Part shown: positions 28,146-37,106 of the stretch, in pieces
Position numbering within the stretch: the stretch's first letter is position 1
Layout: every line of letters starts with the position of its first letter
Assembly: GCA_017522135.1 (NCBI GenBank)
Contig: JAFXAB010000045.1
Coordinates: 1 to 60,358 of the forward strand
Direction of reading: 5' to 3'
Source of the DNA: Bacteroidaceae bacterium
Lineage (GTDB): Bacteria > Bacteroidota > Bacteroidia > Bacteroidales > Barnesiellaceae_A
DNA: 60,358 nucleotides
Translations under genes and position numbers: made by a program
The notes under the pieces: model-generated
The model's input: the letters and a program-made list of their open reading frames with translations, nothing else
Told to the model about the DNA's origin: nothing
The model's database searches: none

Positions 28146-28184
28146 TAGGCGGTAAGCCCTTGATTGCGAAAAGCCTACCGCCTA
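28146..28184 (-). terminator. Intrinsic terminator of ppdK
   Basis: 12-base arms TAGGCGGTAAGC and GCCTACCGCCTA pair with one mismatch (28146-28157 / 28173-28184). Leftward the hairpin is followed by TTTTATAT. It lies 21 bases after the ppdK stop. Confidence 0.8.
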
Positions 28185-28205
28185 AATCGTTAATAATCAA
28201 GTATC

Positions 28206-30926
28206 TTACTTGTTATCCTCAACAGCAGCCTGAGCAGCAGCTACGCGTGCGATGGGCACACGGAAGGGAGAGCAAGATACGTAGTTCATACCCAAGTTTG
28301 CGCAGAACTTAACAGATGAGGGCTCACCACCATGCTCACCACAGATACCAATCTTCAAGTCGGCGTTAGTAGCACGACCCTTCTCAACACCCATCTTCAC
28401 AAGTTGTCCAACACCTTGTTGGTCGAGAACTGCGAAGGGATCGGTCTTGATGATACCGAGTTCTTTGTAAACTTTCAAGAACTTACCAGCATCGTCACGA
28501 GAGTAACCGAATGTCATTTGAGTCAAGTCGTTAGTACCGAATGAGAAGAAGTCGGCAACCTCGGCGATTTGGTCGGCTGTAACAGCAGCACGGGGAACCT
28601 CAATCATTGTACCTACCTTGTAAGCTACAGTTTCGCCACGCTCGGCAAATACCTCTTGAGCTACACGGTGGATGATGTCGGCTTGCATGCGCAACTCAGT
28701 TACCATACCTACAAGGGGAACCATGATTTCGGGATGAACATCAACACCCTTAGCCTTCACGTTGAGGGCAGCCTCGATGATAGCGCGAGCTTGCATCTCG
28801 GTAATTTCGGGGTATGTGTTACCAAGACGGCAACCACGGTGGCCGAGCATGGGGTTGAACTCTTCGAGAGCGTCGCAAGCGAGTTTCACTTCGTCGAGAG
28901 TGATGCCCATTTCGTCGGCAAGATCTTTCATAGTTGCTGTTTGGTGAGGAACGAACTCGTGCAAGGGGGGATCGAGCAAGCGGATAGTAACGCCGTAGCC
29001 GTCCATAGCCTCGAAGATACCCTCGAAGTCGCCACGTTGCATAGGGAGCAATTTGGCAAGAGCACGACGACGACCTTCTTCGTTTTTCGAAAGAATCATT
29101 TCGCGCATGGCTTTGATACGATCACCTTCGAAGAACATGTGCTCTGTACGGCAGAGACCAATACCCTTAGCACCAAAGTCACGAGCTACCTTAGCATCGC
29201 GGGGTGAGTCGGCGTTTGTACGTACATCGGCTTTGGTATATTTCTCGCAGAGATCCATGATAGCACCGAAGTCACCGCTGAGGTCGGGCATACGAGTGGG
29301 GATTTGACCCTCGTATACATCACCGGTAGAACCGTTGAGCGAAATCCAGTCACCCTCTTTGTATGTCTTACCACCAATCTCTACAGTGCGAGCTTTGTAA
29401 TCGACTTTTATTTCACCGGCACCCGATACGCAGCACTTACCCATACCACGAGCCACAACGGCAGCGTGTGATGTCATACCACCACGAGCTGTGAGGATAC
29501 CCTCAGCTACGCTCATACCACGGAGGTCTTCGGGTGAAGTCTCGATACGTACCATCACTACTTTCTTGCGGTTTTCGTGCCATGCTTCGGCATCGTCGGC
29601 GTGGAATACGATTTGACCTACGGCAGCACCGGGCGAAGCGGGAAGACCCTTTGTGATAACCTTGGCACTCTTCATGGCTGCTGTGTCAAATACGGGGTGC
29701 AACAACTCGTCGAGTTTGTCAGCTTCCATACGACGCAATACTGTCTTTTCATCAATGATACCGGCACGGTGCATGTCCATGGCAATTTTCACCATAGCGG
29801 CACCTGTACGCTTACCATTACGTGTTTGCAACAACCACAATTTGCCATCTTGGATAGTAAACTCAAGGTCTTGCATATCTTTGAAGTAGTCTTCGAGTTT
29901 TTGTTGAGTCTCGATGAGGTCTTTGGCACAAGCAGGCATAGACTCTTCGAGTGAGGGATATTTGGCGGCACGCTCTTCTTCGCTGATACCTTGCAATGCA
30001 GCCCAACGACGAGAGCCCTCGGTAGTGATTTGTTGAGGTGTACGGATACCGGCAACAACATCTTCGCCTTGTGCGTTGATAAGATACTCACCGTTGAAGA
30101 TGTCTTCGCCTGTAGCAGCGTCGCGAGTGAAAGCAACACCGGTAGCCGATGTCTCACCCATGTTACCAAATACCATTGCTTGTACGTTTACAGCAGTACC
30201 CCATTCTTCGGGGATTTGGTTCATGCGACGATAGAGGATGGCGCGCTCGTTCATCCAGCTGTCGAATACGGCACATATAGCACCCCAGAGTTGTTCCCAA
30301 GGAGAGTCGGGGAAGTCTTTTCCGGTGCGCTCTTTAACAGCGGCTTTGAAGAGCTTAACGAGGTTTTTGAGGTCTTCAACACCGAGTTCGGTATCGAGTT
30401 TTACACCTTTTTCCTCTTTTACTTTCTCCATTACCTCTTCAAAGGGGTCTATATCGTCTTTGCTTTGGGGTTTCATACCCAAAACAACATCACCATACAT
30501 TTGAACAAAACGACGGTAAGAGTCCCAAGCAAAACGAGCGTTGCCCGATTTTTGAGCAAGAGCCTCTACGGCTGTGTCGTTCATACCCAAGTTCAATACA
30601 GTATCCATCATACCGGGCATTGATACACGAGCACCCGAACGAACCGATACCAAGAGGGGATTGGTCTCATCTCCAAATGTTGTTCCTGTGAGAGCCTCTA
30701 CGTGTGCGATTGCTGCACGTACATCCTCTTCAAGGAGTTTAACAACTGCTTCTTTACCTTGATTGTTATACTCTGTACAAACTTCAGTGGTAATAGTGAA
30801 ACCCGGAGGTACGGGAACACCGATAAGGTTCATCTCGGCCAAGTTGGCACCTTTACCACCCAATAGATTTTTCATGTCGGCACGACCTTCTGCTTGTCCG
30901 TTACCGAATGTATAAACTCTTTTCAT
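28206..30926 (-). CDS. ppdK: Pyruvate, phosphate dikinase
   Basis: This 906-residue cytosolic enzyme interconverts pyruvate, ATP and phosphate with phosphoenolpyruvate, AMP and pyrophosphate. In Bacteroidales it works at the PEP/pyruvate node, in a glycolytic or gluconeogenic direction. An N-terminal ATP-grasp domain opens with KNLLGGKGANLAEM. The swivelling phosphohistidine domain has GGMTSHAAVVARGMG, with catalytic His near 487. The C-terminal PEP/pyruvate barrel has GLCRTEHMFF and the CGEHGGEP active-site loop (Cys near 860). Length is typical and complete. It is monocistronic, with a -7 box at 30973-30980 and a terminator at 28146-28184. The prophage is inserted just beyond that terminator, so the gene is intact. 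Confidence 0.98.
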   Translation of the reverse strand: MKRVYTFGNGQAEGRADMKNLLGGKGANLAEMNLIGVPVPPGFTITTEVCTEYNNQGKEAVVKLLEEDVRAAIAHVEALTGTTFGDETNPLLVSVRSGARVSMPGMMDTVLNLGMNDTAVEALAQKSGNARFAWDSYRRFVQMYGDVVLGMKPQSKDDIDPFEEVMEKVKEEKGVKLDTELGVEDLKNLVKLFKAAVKERTGKDFPDSPWEQLWGAICAVFDSWMNERAILYRRMNQIPEEWGTAVNVQAMVFGNMGETSATGVAFTRDAATGEDIFNGEYLINAQGEDVVAGIRTPQQITTEGSRRWAALQGISEEERAAKYPSLEESMPACAKDLIETQQKLEDYFKDMQDLEFTIQDGKLWLLQTRNGKRTGAAMVKIAMDMHRAGIIDEKTVLRRMEADKLDELLHPVFDTAAMKSAKVITKGLPASPGAAVGQIVFHADDAEAWHENRKKVVMVRIETSPEDLRGMSVAEGILTARGGMTSHAAVVARGMGKCCVSGAGEIKVDYKARTVEIGGKTYKEGDWISLNGSTGDVYEGQIPTRMPDLSGDFGAIMDLCEKYTKADVRTNADSPRDAKVARDFGAKGIGLCRTEHMFFEGDRIKAMREMILSKNEEGRRRALAKLLPMQRGDFEGIFEAMDGYGVTIRLLDPPLHEFVPHQTATMKDLADEMGITLDEVKLACDALEEFNPMLGHRGCRLGNTYPEITEMQARAIIEAALNVKAKGVDVHPEIMVPLVGMVTELRMQADIIHRVAQEVFAERGETVAYKVGTMIEVPRAAVTADQIAEVADFFSFGTNDLTQMTFGYSRDDAGKFLKVYKELGIIKTDPFAVLDQQGVGQLVKMGVEKGRATNADLKIGICGEHGGEPSSVKFCANLGMNYVSCSPFRVPIARVAAAQAAVEDNK

Positions 30927-30972
30927 TCTAATAAAAAATATTATTGGTTGTTACTTTTTTACAAATGATTGG

Positions 30973-30980
30973 CAAAGATA
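30973..30980 (-). promoter_or_regulatory. Bacteroidetes -7 box for ppdK
   Basis: Leftward TATCTTTG, an exact TAnnTTTG match, lies 47 bases upstream of the ppdK ATG. No clear -33 element was seen. Confidence 0.6.
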
Positions 30981-31074
30981 GTACAAAAAATCGACTTATA
31001 TATATATAAACAATATAAAATTCTAACATGTTTGTTTTTTGCCTATATATAACGTTTATATCGAATTTTATGGC

Positions 31075-31082
31075 TACCTTTG
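31075..31082 (+). promoter_or_regulatory. Bacteroidetes -7 box for rlmD
   Basis: TACCTTTG, a TAnnTTTG match, lies 31 bases upstream of the proposed TTG start, with a TTTA at 31054-31057 as a weak -33. Confidence 0.6.
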
Positions 31083-31113
31083 GGCGATTTTTATTTTAAA
31101 TTAAACTAAAGCT

Positions 31114-32523
31114 TTGGCACGTAAAAAACAACCGCTACCCTTGGTGGAGGAGATTGAAATCACCGGTGTAGCAGCAGAGGGTAAGGCTCTCTGTCGACAC
31201 AACGATAAAGTTATATTTGTACCATTTGCCGCACCCGGCGATGTGGCCGACTTGCAAATTGTCCGTAAGAAACATAGTTATGCCGAAGCGCGTATTGTCA
31301 AGATACACAAGCCATCGGATATTCGTATTGTGCCTTTTTGTTCACACTTTGGTGTGTGTGGCGGGTGCAAATGGCAACATGTTCCATACGACTATCAGTT
31401 GCAATTCAAGCAACAACAAGTAGTCGATAATCTCACTCGCATAGGCAAGATTGAGTTGCCCGAAATTTCACCTATTAAAGGCTCTGCCAAGACTCGCGAG
31501 TATCGCAATAAGCTGGAGTATACCTTCTCCAATCGTTCGTGGCTCACACCCGAGCAGATGCAACAAGAGGAGGTGTATACCGACCGCAATGCGTTGGGAT
31601 TTCATATACCGGGTATGTTTGATAAGGTACTCGATATAAAGCAGTGTTACTTGCAAGATGATATATCCAATCGCATACGCCTCAATGTGCGTGCCTATGC
31701 TATAGAGCGTGGCATGACTTTCTTTGACTTGCGTGCGCAAACAGGCCTGTTGCGCAATATGATTGTGCGCACAGCCTCTACCGGCGAGATTATGCTCATC
31801 GTGGTCTTCCACGACAACGAGCCCGATATGATTGCCGACATGATGCAGCATATAGCCGATGTTTTTCCCGAAATAACATCGTTGCTCTATATCATTAACC
31901 AAAAGGCCAATGACACTATTACCGACCAAGAGGTGATATGCTACCGTGGTCGTGACTATATCTTGGAGCAAATGGAGGGCTTGCAATTCAAGGTGGGTCC
32001 TAAATCGTTTTATCAGACCAACTCGGAGCAAGCCTATGAACTATACAAGGTGGCGCGCGAGTTTGCCGGTCTTTCGGGCAATGAATTGGTGTATGACCTT
32101 TATACCGGAACTGGTACTATAGCCAATTTCGTGTCACGTCAGGCACGCCGGGTCGTAGGTATAGAGTATGTACCGGAAGCTATTGAGGATGCCAAGATCA
32201 ATGCCGAGTTTAACGGTATTGACAATACAATCTTCTATGCCGGTGATATGAAAGATATACTCACCACCGAGTTTATCGAGCAACACGGTCGTCCCGATGT
32301 TATCATTACCGACCCGCCTCGTGCCGGTATGCACGACGATGTAATAGGGGTGATACGCTTTGCCGCTCCCGAGCGCATCGTGTATGTAAGCTGTAACCCC
32401 GCTACTCAGGCACGCGACTTAGCCATGCTCGACGACATGTATCGTGTGACTCGTGTACAACCCGTCGATATGTTTCCCCACACACACCACGTAGAGAATG
32501 TTGTGTTGCTTGAGAAGAGATAA
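31114..32523 (+). CDS. rlmD: 23S rRNA (uracil-5-)-methyltransferase, RlmD/RumA family
   Basis: This 469-residue S-adenosylmethionine-dependent enzyme methylates C5 of a uridine in 23S rRNA (U1939 in E. coli for RlmD; target here by homology only). A TRAM RNA-binding domain covers about 1-60. Four cysteines for a 4Fe-4S cluster are Cys76, Cys82 and Cys85 (CSHFGVCGGCKW) and Cys about 178 (KQCYLQDD). The Rossmann domain has YDLYTGTGTIANF and GIEYVPEA; catalytic motifs are DPPRAGM and SCNP (Cys near 427), with a C-terminal ENVVLLEK. The start is TTG: an in-frame stop lies 10 bases upstream and the next in-frame ATG comes only after the cluster motif. It is co-transcribed with the MFS gene 40 bases downstream. 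Confidence 0.92.
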   Translation: MARKKQPLPLVEEIEITGVAAEGKALCRHNDKVIFVPFAAPGDVADLQIVRKKHSYAEARIVKIHKPSDIRIVPFCSHFGVCGGCKWQHVPYDYQLQFKQQQVVDNLTRIGKIELPEISPIKGSAKTREYRNKLEYTFSNRSWLTPEQMQQEEVYTDRNALGFHIPGMFDKVLDIKQCYLQDDISNRIRLNVRAYAIERGMTFFDLRAQTGLLRNMIVRTASTGEIMLIVVFHDNEPDMIADMMQHIADVFPEITSLLYIINQKANDTITDQEVICYRGRDYILEQMEGLQFKVGPKSFYQTNSEQAYELYKVAREFAGLSGNELVYDLYTGTGTIANFVSRQARRVVGIEYVPEAIEDAKINAEFNGIDNTIFYAGDMKDILTTEFIEQHGRPDVIITDPPRAGMHDDVIGVIRFAAPERIVYVSCNPATQARDLAMLDDMYRVTRVQPVDMFPHTHHVENVVLLEKR

Positions 32524-32563
32524 TGAAAAATACTAACAATCAAATAAATAACAAACTAAAACT

Positions 32564-33934
32564 ATGACACAAGTAATTCAGAAAAAACTCAACGACTCGG
32601 TTGTGGCTCGTTGGGCTGCGCTCATTCTTGTTGCGCTCATGATGTTTTTCGCCTACATGTTTGTAGACGTAATGTCACCCCTTAAGTCTCTTGTTGAGAC
32701 TAACCTCGGATGGAACAGTACAGTATTCGGTACTTACGCCGCATCGGAGTACTTCCTCAACGTGTTCTGTTTCTTCCTTATCTTTGCAGGTATCATCCTC
32801 GATAAGATGGGTATTCGTTTTACCGGTATCTTGTCGGCATCGTTGATGGTAATAGGTGCTGCTATCAAGTACATGGCTATCACCGAGTGGTTTGGTGAAA
32901 CAGCCTTGTGCAACTGGCTCGGTAGCTGGTGGACCGATCTTCCCGGTAACGCCAAGATGGCATGCTTGGGCTTTATGATTTTCGGTTGTGGCTGCGAAAT
33001 GGCCGGTACAACTGTTTCTAAGTCTATCGCAAAATGGTTCAAAGGCAAAGAGATGGCGTTGGCTATGGGTATCGAGATGGCTATTGCACGTCTTGGTGTG
33101 TTTGCCGTTATGTGGATTGCACCTATCGTATCAAAACAATTTGACAACTCGGTAGTAGCTCCTGTAGGTTTCTGTACAGCATTGTTGCTCATCGGTCTCA
33201 TCTGTTACTCTGTATTCTCGGTAATGGATAGCAAGTTTGACAAGCAACTTATTGCAGCCGGCGAGTTGAGCGAAGAGAAATCGAGCGAAGATGAGTTCCG
33301 CATCAGCGACCTTGGTAAAATCTTGTCAAGCAAGATGTTCTGGTTGGTAGCTCTCTTGTGTGTATTGTACTACTCGGCTATCTTCCCCTTCCAACGTTTT
33401 GCTCCCAACTATTTGGAGACAACATTGGGTATCGGTGCCGACGAAGCATCGCAACTCTTCAGCTTCTTCCCCATCTTGGCTATGGTGCTCACTCCTTTCT
33501 TGGGTGCATTTATCGACTATAAAGGTAAAGGTGCTTCGATGCTCATGTTGGGTGCTATCATTATGATATGCTGCCACCTCAGCTTTGCCTTCCTTTTGCC
33601 CATTATTCCCTCTAAGACTTTTGCTATGACACTTATCCTCATCTTGGGTGTGTCATTCTCATTGGTACCTGCTGCATTGTGGCCTTCAGTACCCAAAATC
33701 ATCGATGCCAAAATCCTTGGTTCGGCTTACTGCTTGATATTCTGGATTCAAAATATCGGTCTTTGCCTCACACCCATCTTGATTGGTGCTACACTTGAGT
33801 CGAGCGGTGGCTATCAATTGCCTATGATTATCTTCTCGTCATTTGGTGTATTGGCTTTGATTATTGGTATCTACTTGAAGATTGAGGACCGTCGCAAAGA
33901 CTATGGTCTTGAGAAACCCAACGTACAAAAATAA
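32564..33934 (+). CDS. Major facilitator superfamily transporter
   Basis: This 456-residue inner-membrane protein has about 12 hydrophobic segments and a central cytoplasmic loop (about 222-245, rich in Glu/Ser/Lys). The cytoplasmic loop between helices 2 and 3 reads LDKMGIRFTG, a form of the MFS G-x-x-x-D/R-x-G signature. Substrate cannot be told from sequence. The general pattern resembles the MFS branch that includes MFSD1-like and organic-anion transporters, but that is a weak impression. It follows rlmD closely and ends in a strong terminator. Confidence 0.85.
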   Translation: MTQVIQKKLNDSVVARWAALILVALMMFFAYMFVDVMSPLKSLVETNLGWNSTVFGTYAASEYFLNVFCFFLIFAGIILDKMGIRFTGILSASLMVIGAAIKYMAITEWFGETALCNWLGSWWTDLPGNAKMACLGFMIFGCGCEMAGTTVSKSIAKWFKGKEMALAMGIEMAIARLGVFAVMWIAPIVSKQFDNSVVAPVGFCTALLLIGLICYSVFSVMDSKFDKQLIAAGELSEEKSSEDEFRISDLGKILSSKMFWLVALLCVLYYSAIFPFQRFAPNYLETTLGIGADEASQLFSFFPILAMVLTPFLGAFIDYKGKGASMLMLGAIIMICCHLSFAFLLPIIPSKTFAMTLILILGVSFSLVPAALWPSVPKIIDAKILGSAYCLIFWIQNIGLCLTPILIGATLESSGGYQLPMIIFSSFGVLALIIGIYLKIEDRRKDYGLEKPNVQK

Positions 33935-33961
33935 TCGCATAGATAACTTGATACATTATAT

Positions 33962-33998
33962 ATAAGGGCACAACCGCCGGGTTGTGCCCTTATTTTTT
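33962..33998 (+). terminator. Strong intrinsic terminator of rlmD-MFS operon
   Basis: A perfect 14-bp stem (33962-33975 / 33980-33993) with a GCCG loop is followed by a run of six T. Confidence 0.95.
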
Positions 33999-34076
33999 AC
34001 ACCATTGAAGTATATGTAAATCAAAAAAAATCTCTATATTTGTAAATCGAAAGATAGCGAAAGGTGTGTGAAAAAC

Positions 34077-34107
34077 TTGTTTTATTCCTAACCGCATCCT
34101 ATCTTTG
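34077..34107 (+). promoter_or_regulatory. Promoter of the four-gene exported/OMP operon
   Basis: TTG at 34077-34079, a 20-base gap and TATCTTTG at 34100-34107 fit the -33/-7 consensus. Another possible -7 box (TATATTTG) lies at 34035-34042. Either would produce a long leader before the ATG at 34399. Confidence 0.6.
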
Positions 34108-34398
34108 TATAAACAAAGGTTGAGACCTTTTGTTGTTACATTTTATTGTAAGCGTTTGTGCTTTATCTTCTTTTACGAAAATCGCCAAAAATTCGCACAG
34201 AGAAAGATACAGCAGTCAAGAAAACGCTCATGCGCAGCCATATCACCCCGCCGGGGTATCGGCTCTGCGTGGGGTGGACTGTTTATTCTCTGTAAGGTGT
34301 TTGGCGATACCTCGTAAAAGATAAGCAACATTATCCTCACGCTTTTTTTGTATCATTACCTCGGGGAGGATGTGAGAGGTAGCCAAGAGTTTTTTACC
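34108..34398 (+). other. Long untranslated leader, no gene seen
   Basis: About 290 bases lie between promoter and first ATG. They contain GC-rich foldable stretches (CCCCGCCGGGG near 34247, CCTCGGGGAGG near 34362) and a T7 run near 34345, but I recognise no riboswitch or leader peptide. Confidence 0.4.
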
Positions 34399-34914
34399 AT
34401 GAAACGCATTATGTTTGTACTTGCCATGGCAAGTTTGTCGCTTGTAGCATTTGCGCAACGCGATGCTCGCATTGTTTATCAAGAATCATCGACACGCACG
34501 CTTGAGCCAGATCATTACATGATGACCGCTCCTCTTATTGCCGATGTTGTAGTGTCGCCCAACAAGATTACTTACACTGAGAAGGAGGCTTACAAGATTT
34601 TCCCTGTTACGGTGGGTAATGCCGAGCAAATAAAGGCTATGATGCCCGAACTCAAGAAGATTGCCCTCAGCAAAGCTGCCAAGATTCATGATGCCGACCT
34701 GCTTGTGGGTACGATTATCGATGTGATTACCAATGATGCCGGCTTGTTGGAGATAACCGTAAGTGGCTATCCTGCCAAGTATACCAACTTCCGCAATGCT
34801 ACCAAGACCGACATTGAGAATGTACAAGCAGCACGTATAGCTACATACGGACAAGACAATACCGAGATATTGCGTAAGAATAAGTCGGTCGATGTACAAG
34901 TAAAAGAGAAATAG
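34399..34914 (+). CDS. Small exported protein of unknown function
   Basis: This 171-residue protein has a clear Sec signal peptide (MKRIMFVLAMASLSLVAFA, cleavage after AFA). The mature part is about 150 residues of mixed alpha/beta, including the segment DADLLVGTIIDVITNDAG. A longer in-frame start at 34348 would put 17 non-signal residues first and is rejected. No family was recognised. It is the first gene of an operon with three beta-barrel paralogs, so a periplasmic or outer-membrane partner role is plausible. An eight-G run starts at the last base of its TAG stop, 8 bases before the next ATG. Confidence 0.7.
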   Translation: MKRIMFVLAMASLSLVAFAQRDARIVYQESSTRTLEPDHYMMTAPLIADVVVSPNKITYTEKEAYKIFPVTVGNAEQIKAMMPELKKIALSKAAKIHDADLLVGTIIDVITNDAGLLEITVSGYPAKYTNFRNATKTDIENVQAARIATYGQDNTEILRKNKSVDVQVKEK

Positions 34915-34929
34915 GGGGGGGTATAGACT

Positions 34930-35619
34930 ATGAAAAATAAGATACTTCTGCTGGCTATAGGGTTGCTACTCCCTATAGTAGCTTCGGCACAACTCATAAC
35001 CAGTGCGCAAACCATTACCGTAAAGGAGAAAAAGCCAGCCAAACCGTTGCATTACGAACAATCGATAGAGTTTACGGCAGCAACCGACTTTGAAGATAAA
35101 GGAGGCGACCGCAGTATCTATGGTTTGGAGTATATTGGAGGTGTTCGCTTCAGTAACCTTTTCTTTCTCGGTGCAGGTATTGGTATTAACTTTCACTCAT
35201 TTAGCCATGATTTAGATTTATACTATCACGGAGCATATGGATATTATTGTCCTGATGCCCCCGAAAACTTGGTATCAGTGCCGCTATATCTGCACACTCG
35301 ATTGTATTTCACCCATACCCGTTGTCAGCCTTTTTTTGCACTCTCAATAGGTGGTCAAATAACAGGAATAAAAAATGCTAAAGGTTATGATGATGCATAT
35401 TATAATCCCTCTTGTTTTATGCTAAGTCCTCAATTGGGTGTAAACTATCAGTTGAACGACAAAACCAGTATGTATTTGACTGTGGGTTGCTTGGTTCGTG
35501 ATATTGTTGAAACAGCACAATATCATAATCATAATAATCCTAATCAATATGAGATGAATGCAGTTCGCAGTATTGGTGATGGTATAGCCATGAAGATGAG
35601 TGTTGGTGTAACATTTTAG
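34930..35619 (+). CDS. Outer-membrane beta-barrel protein, paralog 1 of 3
   Basis: This 229-residue protein has a signal peptide ending VASAQ, then the family-specific LITSAQTITVKEKK segment. The rest alternates short amphipathic strands rich in aromatic and glycine residues (YIGGVRFSNLFFLGAGIGIN) and ends in Phe (GVTF), typical of small 8-stranded OMPs assembled by BAM. Shared landmarks with the next two genes include the LVSVPLYLHTRLYF, QPFFALSIGG and YNPS segments. Function is unknown; small porin-like or structural barrels look like this. Confidence 0.8.
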   Translation: MKNKILLLAIGLLLPIVASAQLITSAQTITVKEKKPAKPLHYEQSIEFTAATDFEDKGGDRSIYGLEYIGGVRFSNLFFLGAGIGINFHSFSHDLDLYYHGAYGYYCPDAPENLVSVPLYLHTRLYFTHTRCQPFFALSIGGQITGIKNAKGYDDAYYNPSCFMLSPQLGVNYQLNDKTSMYLTVGCLVRDIVETAQYHNHNNPNQYEMNAVRSIGDGIAMKMSVGVTF

Positions 35620-35631
35620 AAATAAGATATT

Positions 35632-36303
35632 ATGAAAAAAACTATTTTTATCGCATTGATTGCAGTGTTGCTACTCCCTACAGTAGCCTCGGCACAGCTT
35701 ATTACTGCTGCGCAAACCATTACTGTAAAAGAAAAACGTGTAGTCGAAGACGGATATAAGGGATATCAACAATCGATAGATGTGCCCATTGTTACCATTT
35801 TTGATGATGACGGTACCAATTATGTGGGTGTTAACTATATAGGTGGTTACAGATTTAACGATATGTTTTTCCTTGGCGCAGGTATTGGTATCAACTTCAA
35901 TTTATTCTATGAAGAGTATGATGGCAGTTCGCTGTATAACGATGGTTCTGGGCATGCTTTGAGATTTGACAACTTGGTATCGGTGCCTCTCTATGCTCAT
36001 GCGCGCTTGTATCTTCGCGGTGCCAAGTGTCAACCCTTCTTTTCACTCTCGATAGGTGGACTTTTATCGGGTAATAGGGAAATAGAGAATTTACATGATG
36101 TTAGTTACAATCCATCGGTTTTCTTTATCAATCCGGCTGTGGGTTTGAACTTTCGTGGTGAGGCTTGTGATTTCTATGTTACTGCCGGACTTCTACCCCA
36201 TTACAAAGTTGATGGGATAGAGTTCTGGAATTATGGCCGTGAAATGGAGTTGGAGAGAGCATTGTATTGTTCTATTAGCATCAACTTGGGTGTAACATTC
36301 TAA
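35632..36303 (+). CDS. Outer-membrane beta-barrel protein, paralog 2 of 3
   Basis: This 223-residue protein has a signal peptide (LLPTVASAQ), the LITAAQTITVKEKR segment and the same barrel layout as its neighbours, including YIGGYRFNDMFFLGAGIGIN, QPFFSLSIGG and a terminal LGVTF. It starts 12 bases after paralog 1 ends. It is more divergent in the middle (LRGAKCQ and DFYVTAGLLPHYK). The role is unknown. Confidence 0.8.
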   Translation: MKKTIFIALIAVLLLPTVASAQLITAAQTITVKEKRVVEDGYKGYQQSIDVPIVTIFDDDGTNYVGVNYIGGYRFNDMFFLGAGIGINFNLFYEEYDGSSLYNDGSGHALRFDNLVSVPLYAHARLYLRGAKCQPFFSLSIGGLLSGNREIENLHDVSYNPSVFFINPAVGLNFRGEACDFYVTAGLLPHYKVDGIEFWNYGREMELERALYCSISINLGVTF

Positions 36304-36317
36304 AAAACTAAAATATT

Positions 36318-37001
36318 ATGAAAAAATCTGTTTTTATCGCGTTGATTGTGGCACTGATGTTGCCTGTCGTAGCCTCGGCTCAACTTATTACTGCAGCACA
36401 AACAATAACTGTGAAAGAAAAACGTGTTGTTGAGGGACACTATGAGCAGTCGATCGAGTTGCCTTTGGCTACCAACTTTGGTGACAGTGATGCTGAAACG
36501 AACTATGTAGGTATCAACTATATCGGTGGTTATCGTTTCAGCAATCTTTTCTTCCTCGGTGCGGGTATTGGTATCAACTTCAACTATTTTTATGATGAAT
36601 ACGATTCGGGTTGGCCAAGTGATTATGACGATGGTTCAGGAGCTTTTGGTGTAAGTCATAACTTGATTTCGATACCTCTTTATTTGCACGCGCGATTGTA
36701 CTTTACCAACACGCGTTGCCAACCCTTCTTTGCCTTCTCGATAGGTGGACACTTGACCGGTTCGAAGGAGGTTGAAAATGCTCCCGATGTGTCGTACAAT
36801 CCTTCGTGTTTCTTTGTCAATCCTGTGTTTGGCTTGAACTTCCGCATCAATAACAACTACGATTTCTACGTCTCTACAGGTTTGATGGCTCGCAATTTGC
36901 TTATTGAAGGTGAATGGTCTAATTATGGACAAGACGTAACGTTGCACCGTGGATTTGACTTAGGCTTGGCTTGGAGTCTCAATCTGGGTGTAACGTTCTA
37001 A
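36318..37001 (+). CDS. Outer-membrane beta-barrel protein, paralog 3 of 3
   Basis: This 227-residue protein has a signal peptide (MLPVVASAQ), LITAAQTITVKEKR, NYVGINYIGGYRFSNLFF, QPFFAFSIGG and terminal LNLGVTF. It is closest to paralog 2 at the N-terminus and to paralog 1 in LYFTNTRCQ, a mosaic pattern that suggests exchange among copies. It is the last gene of the operon, with a strong hairpin 47 bases after its stop. Confidence 0.8.
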   Translation: MKKSVFIALIVALMLPVVASAQLITAAQTITVKEKRVVEGHYEQSIELPLATNFGDSDAETNYVGINYIGGYRFSNLFFLGAGIGINFNYFYDEYDSGWPSDYDDGSGAFGVSHNLISIPLYLHARLYFTNTRCQPFFAFSIGGHLTGSKEVENAPDVSYNPSCFFVNPVFGLNFRINNNYDFYVSTGLMARNLLIEGEWSNYGQDVTLHRGFDLGLAWSLNLGVTF

Positions 37002-37048
37002 GAGATTGTATTTATTGTATTTATTTGACACGAATGCTTTATGAGAAA

Positions 37049-37082
37049 AAAGGCCGTGCATCATGAGTGATGCACGGCCTTT
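37049..37082. terminator. Bidirectional terminator between convergent operons
   Basis: A perfect 15-bp stem (37049-37063 / 37068-37082) has a TGAG loop. It is flanked by A6 on the left, which gives a T-run leftward, and TTTC on the right. It serves both the OMP trio and the leftward lipoprotein operon. Confidence 0.92.
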
Positions 37083-37106
37083 CATGTATAGGGTAGGGTT
37101 GATGGC

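Noticed and set aside
27924..28205. tRNA gene as prophage attachment site
   Set aside because: No cloverleaf-forming sequence was found at the junction; only repeats and the ppdK terminator are present.
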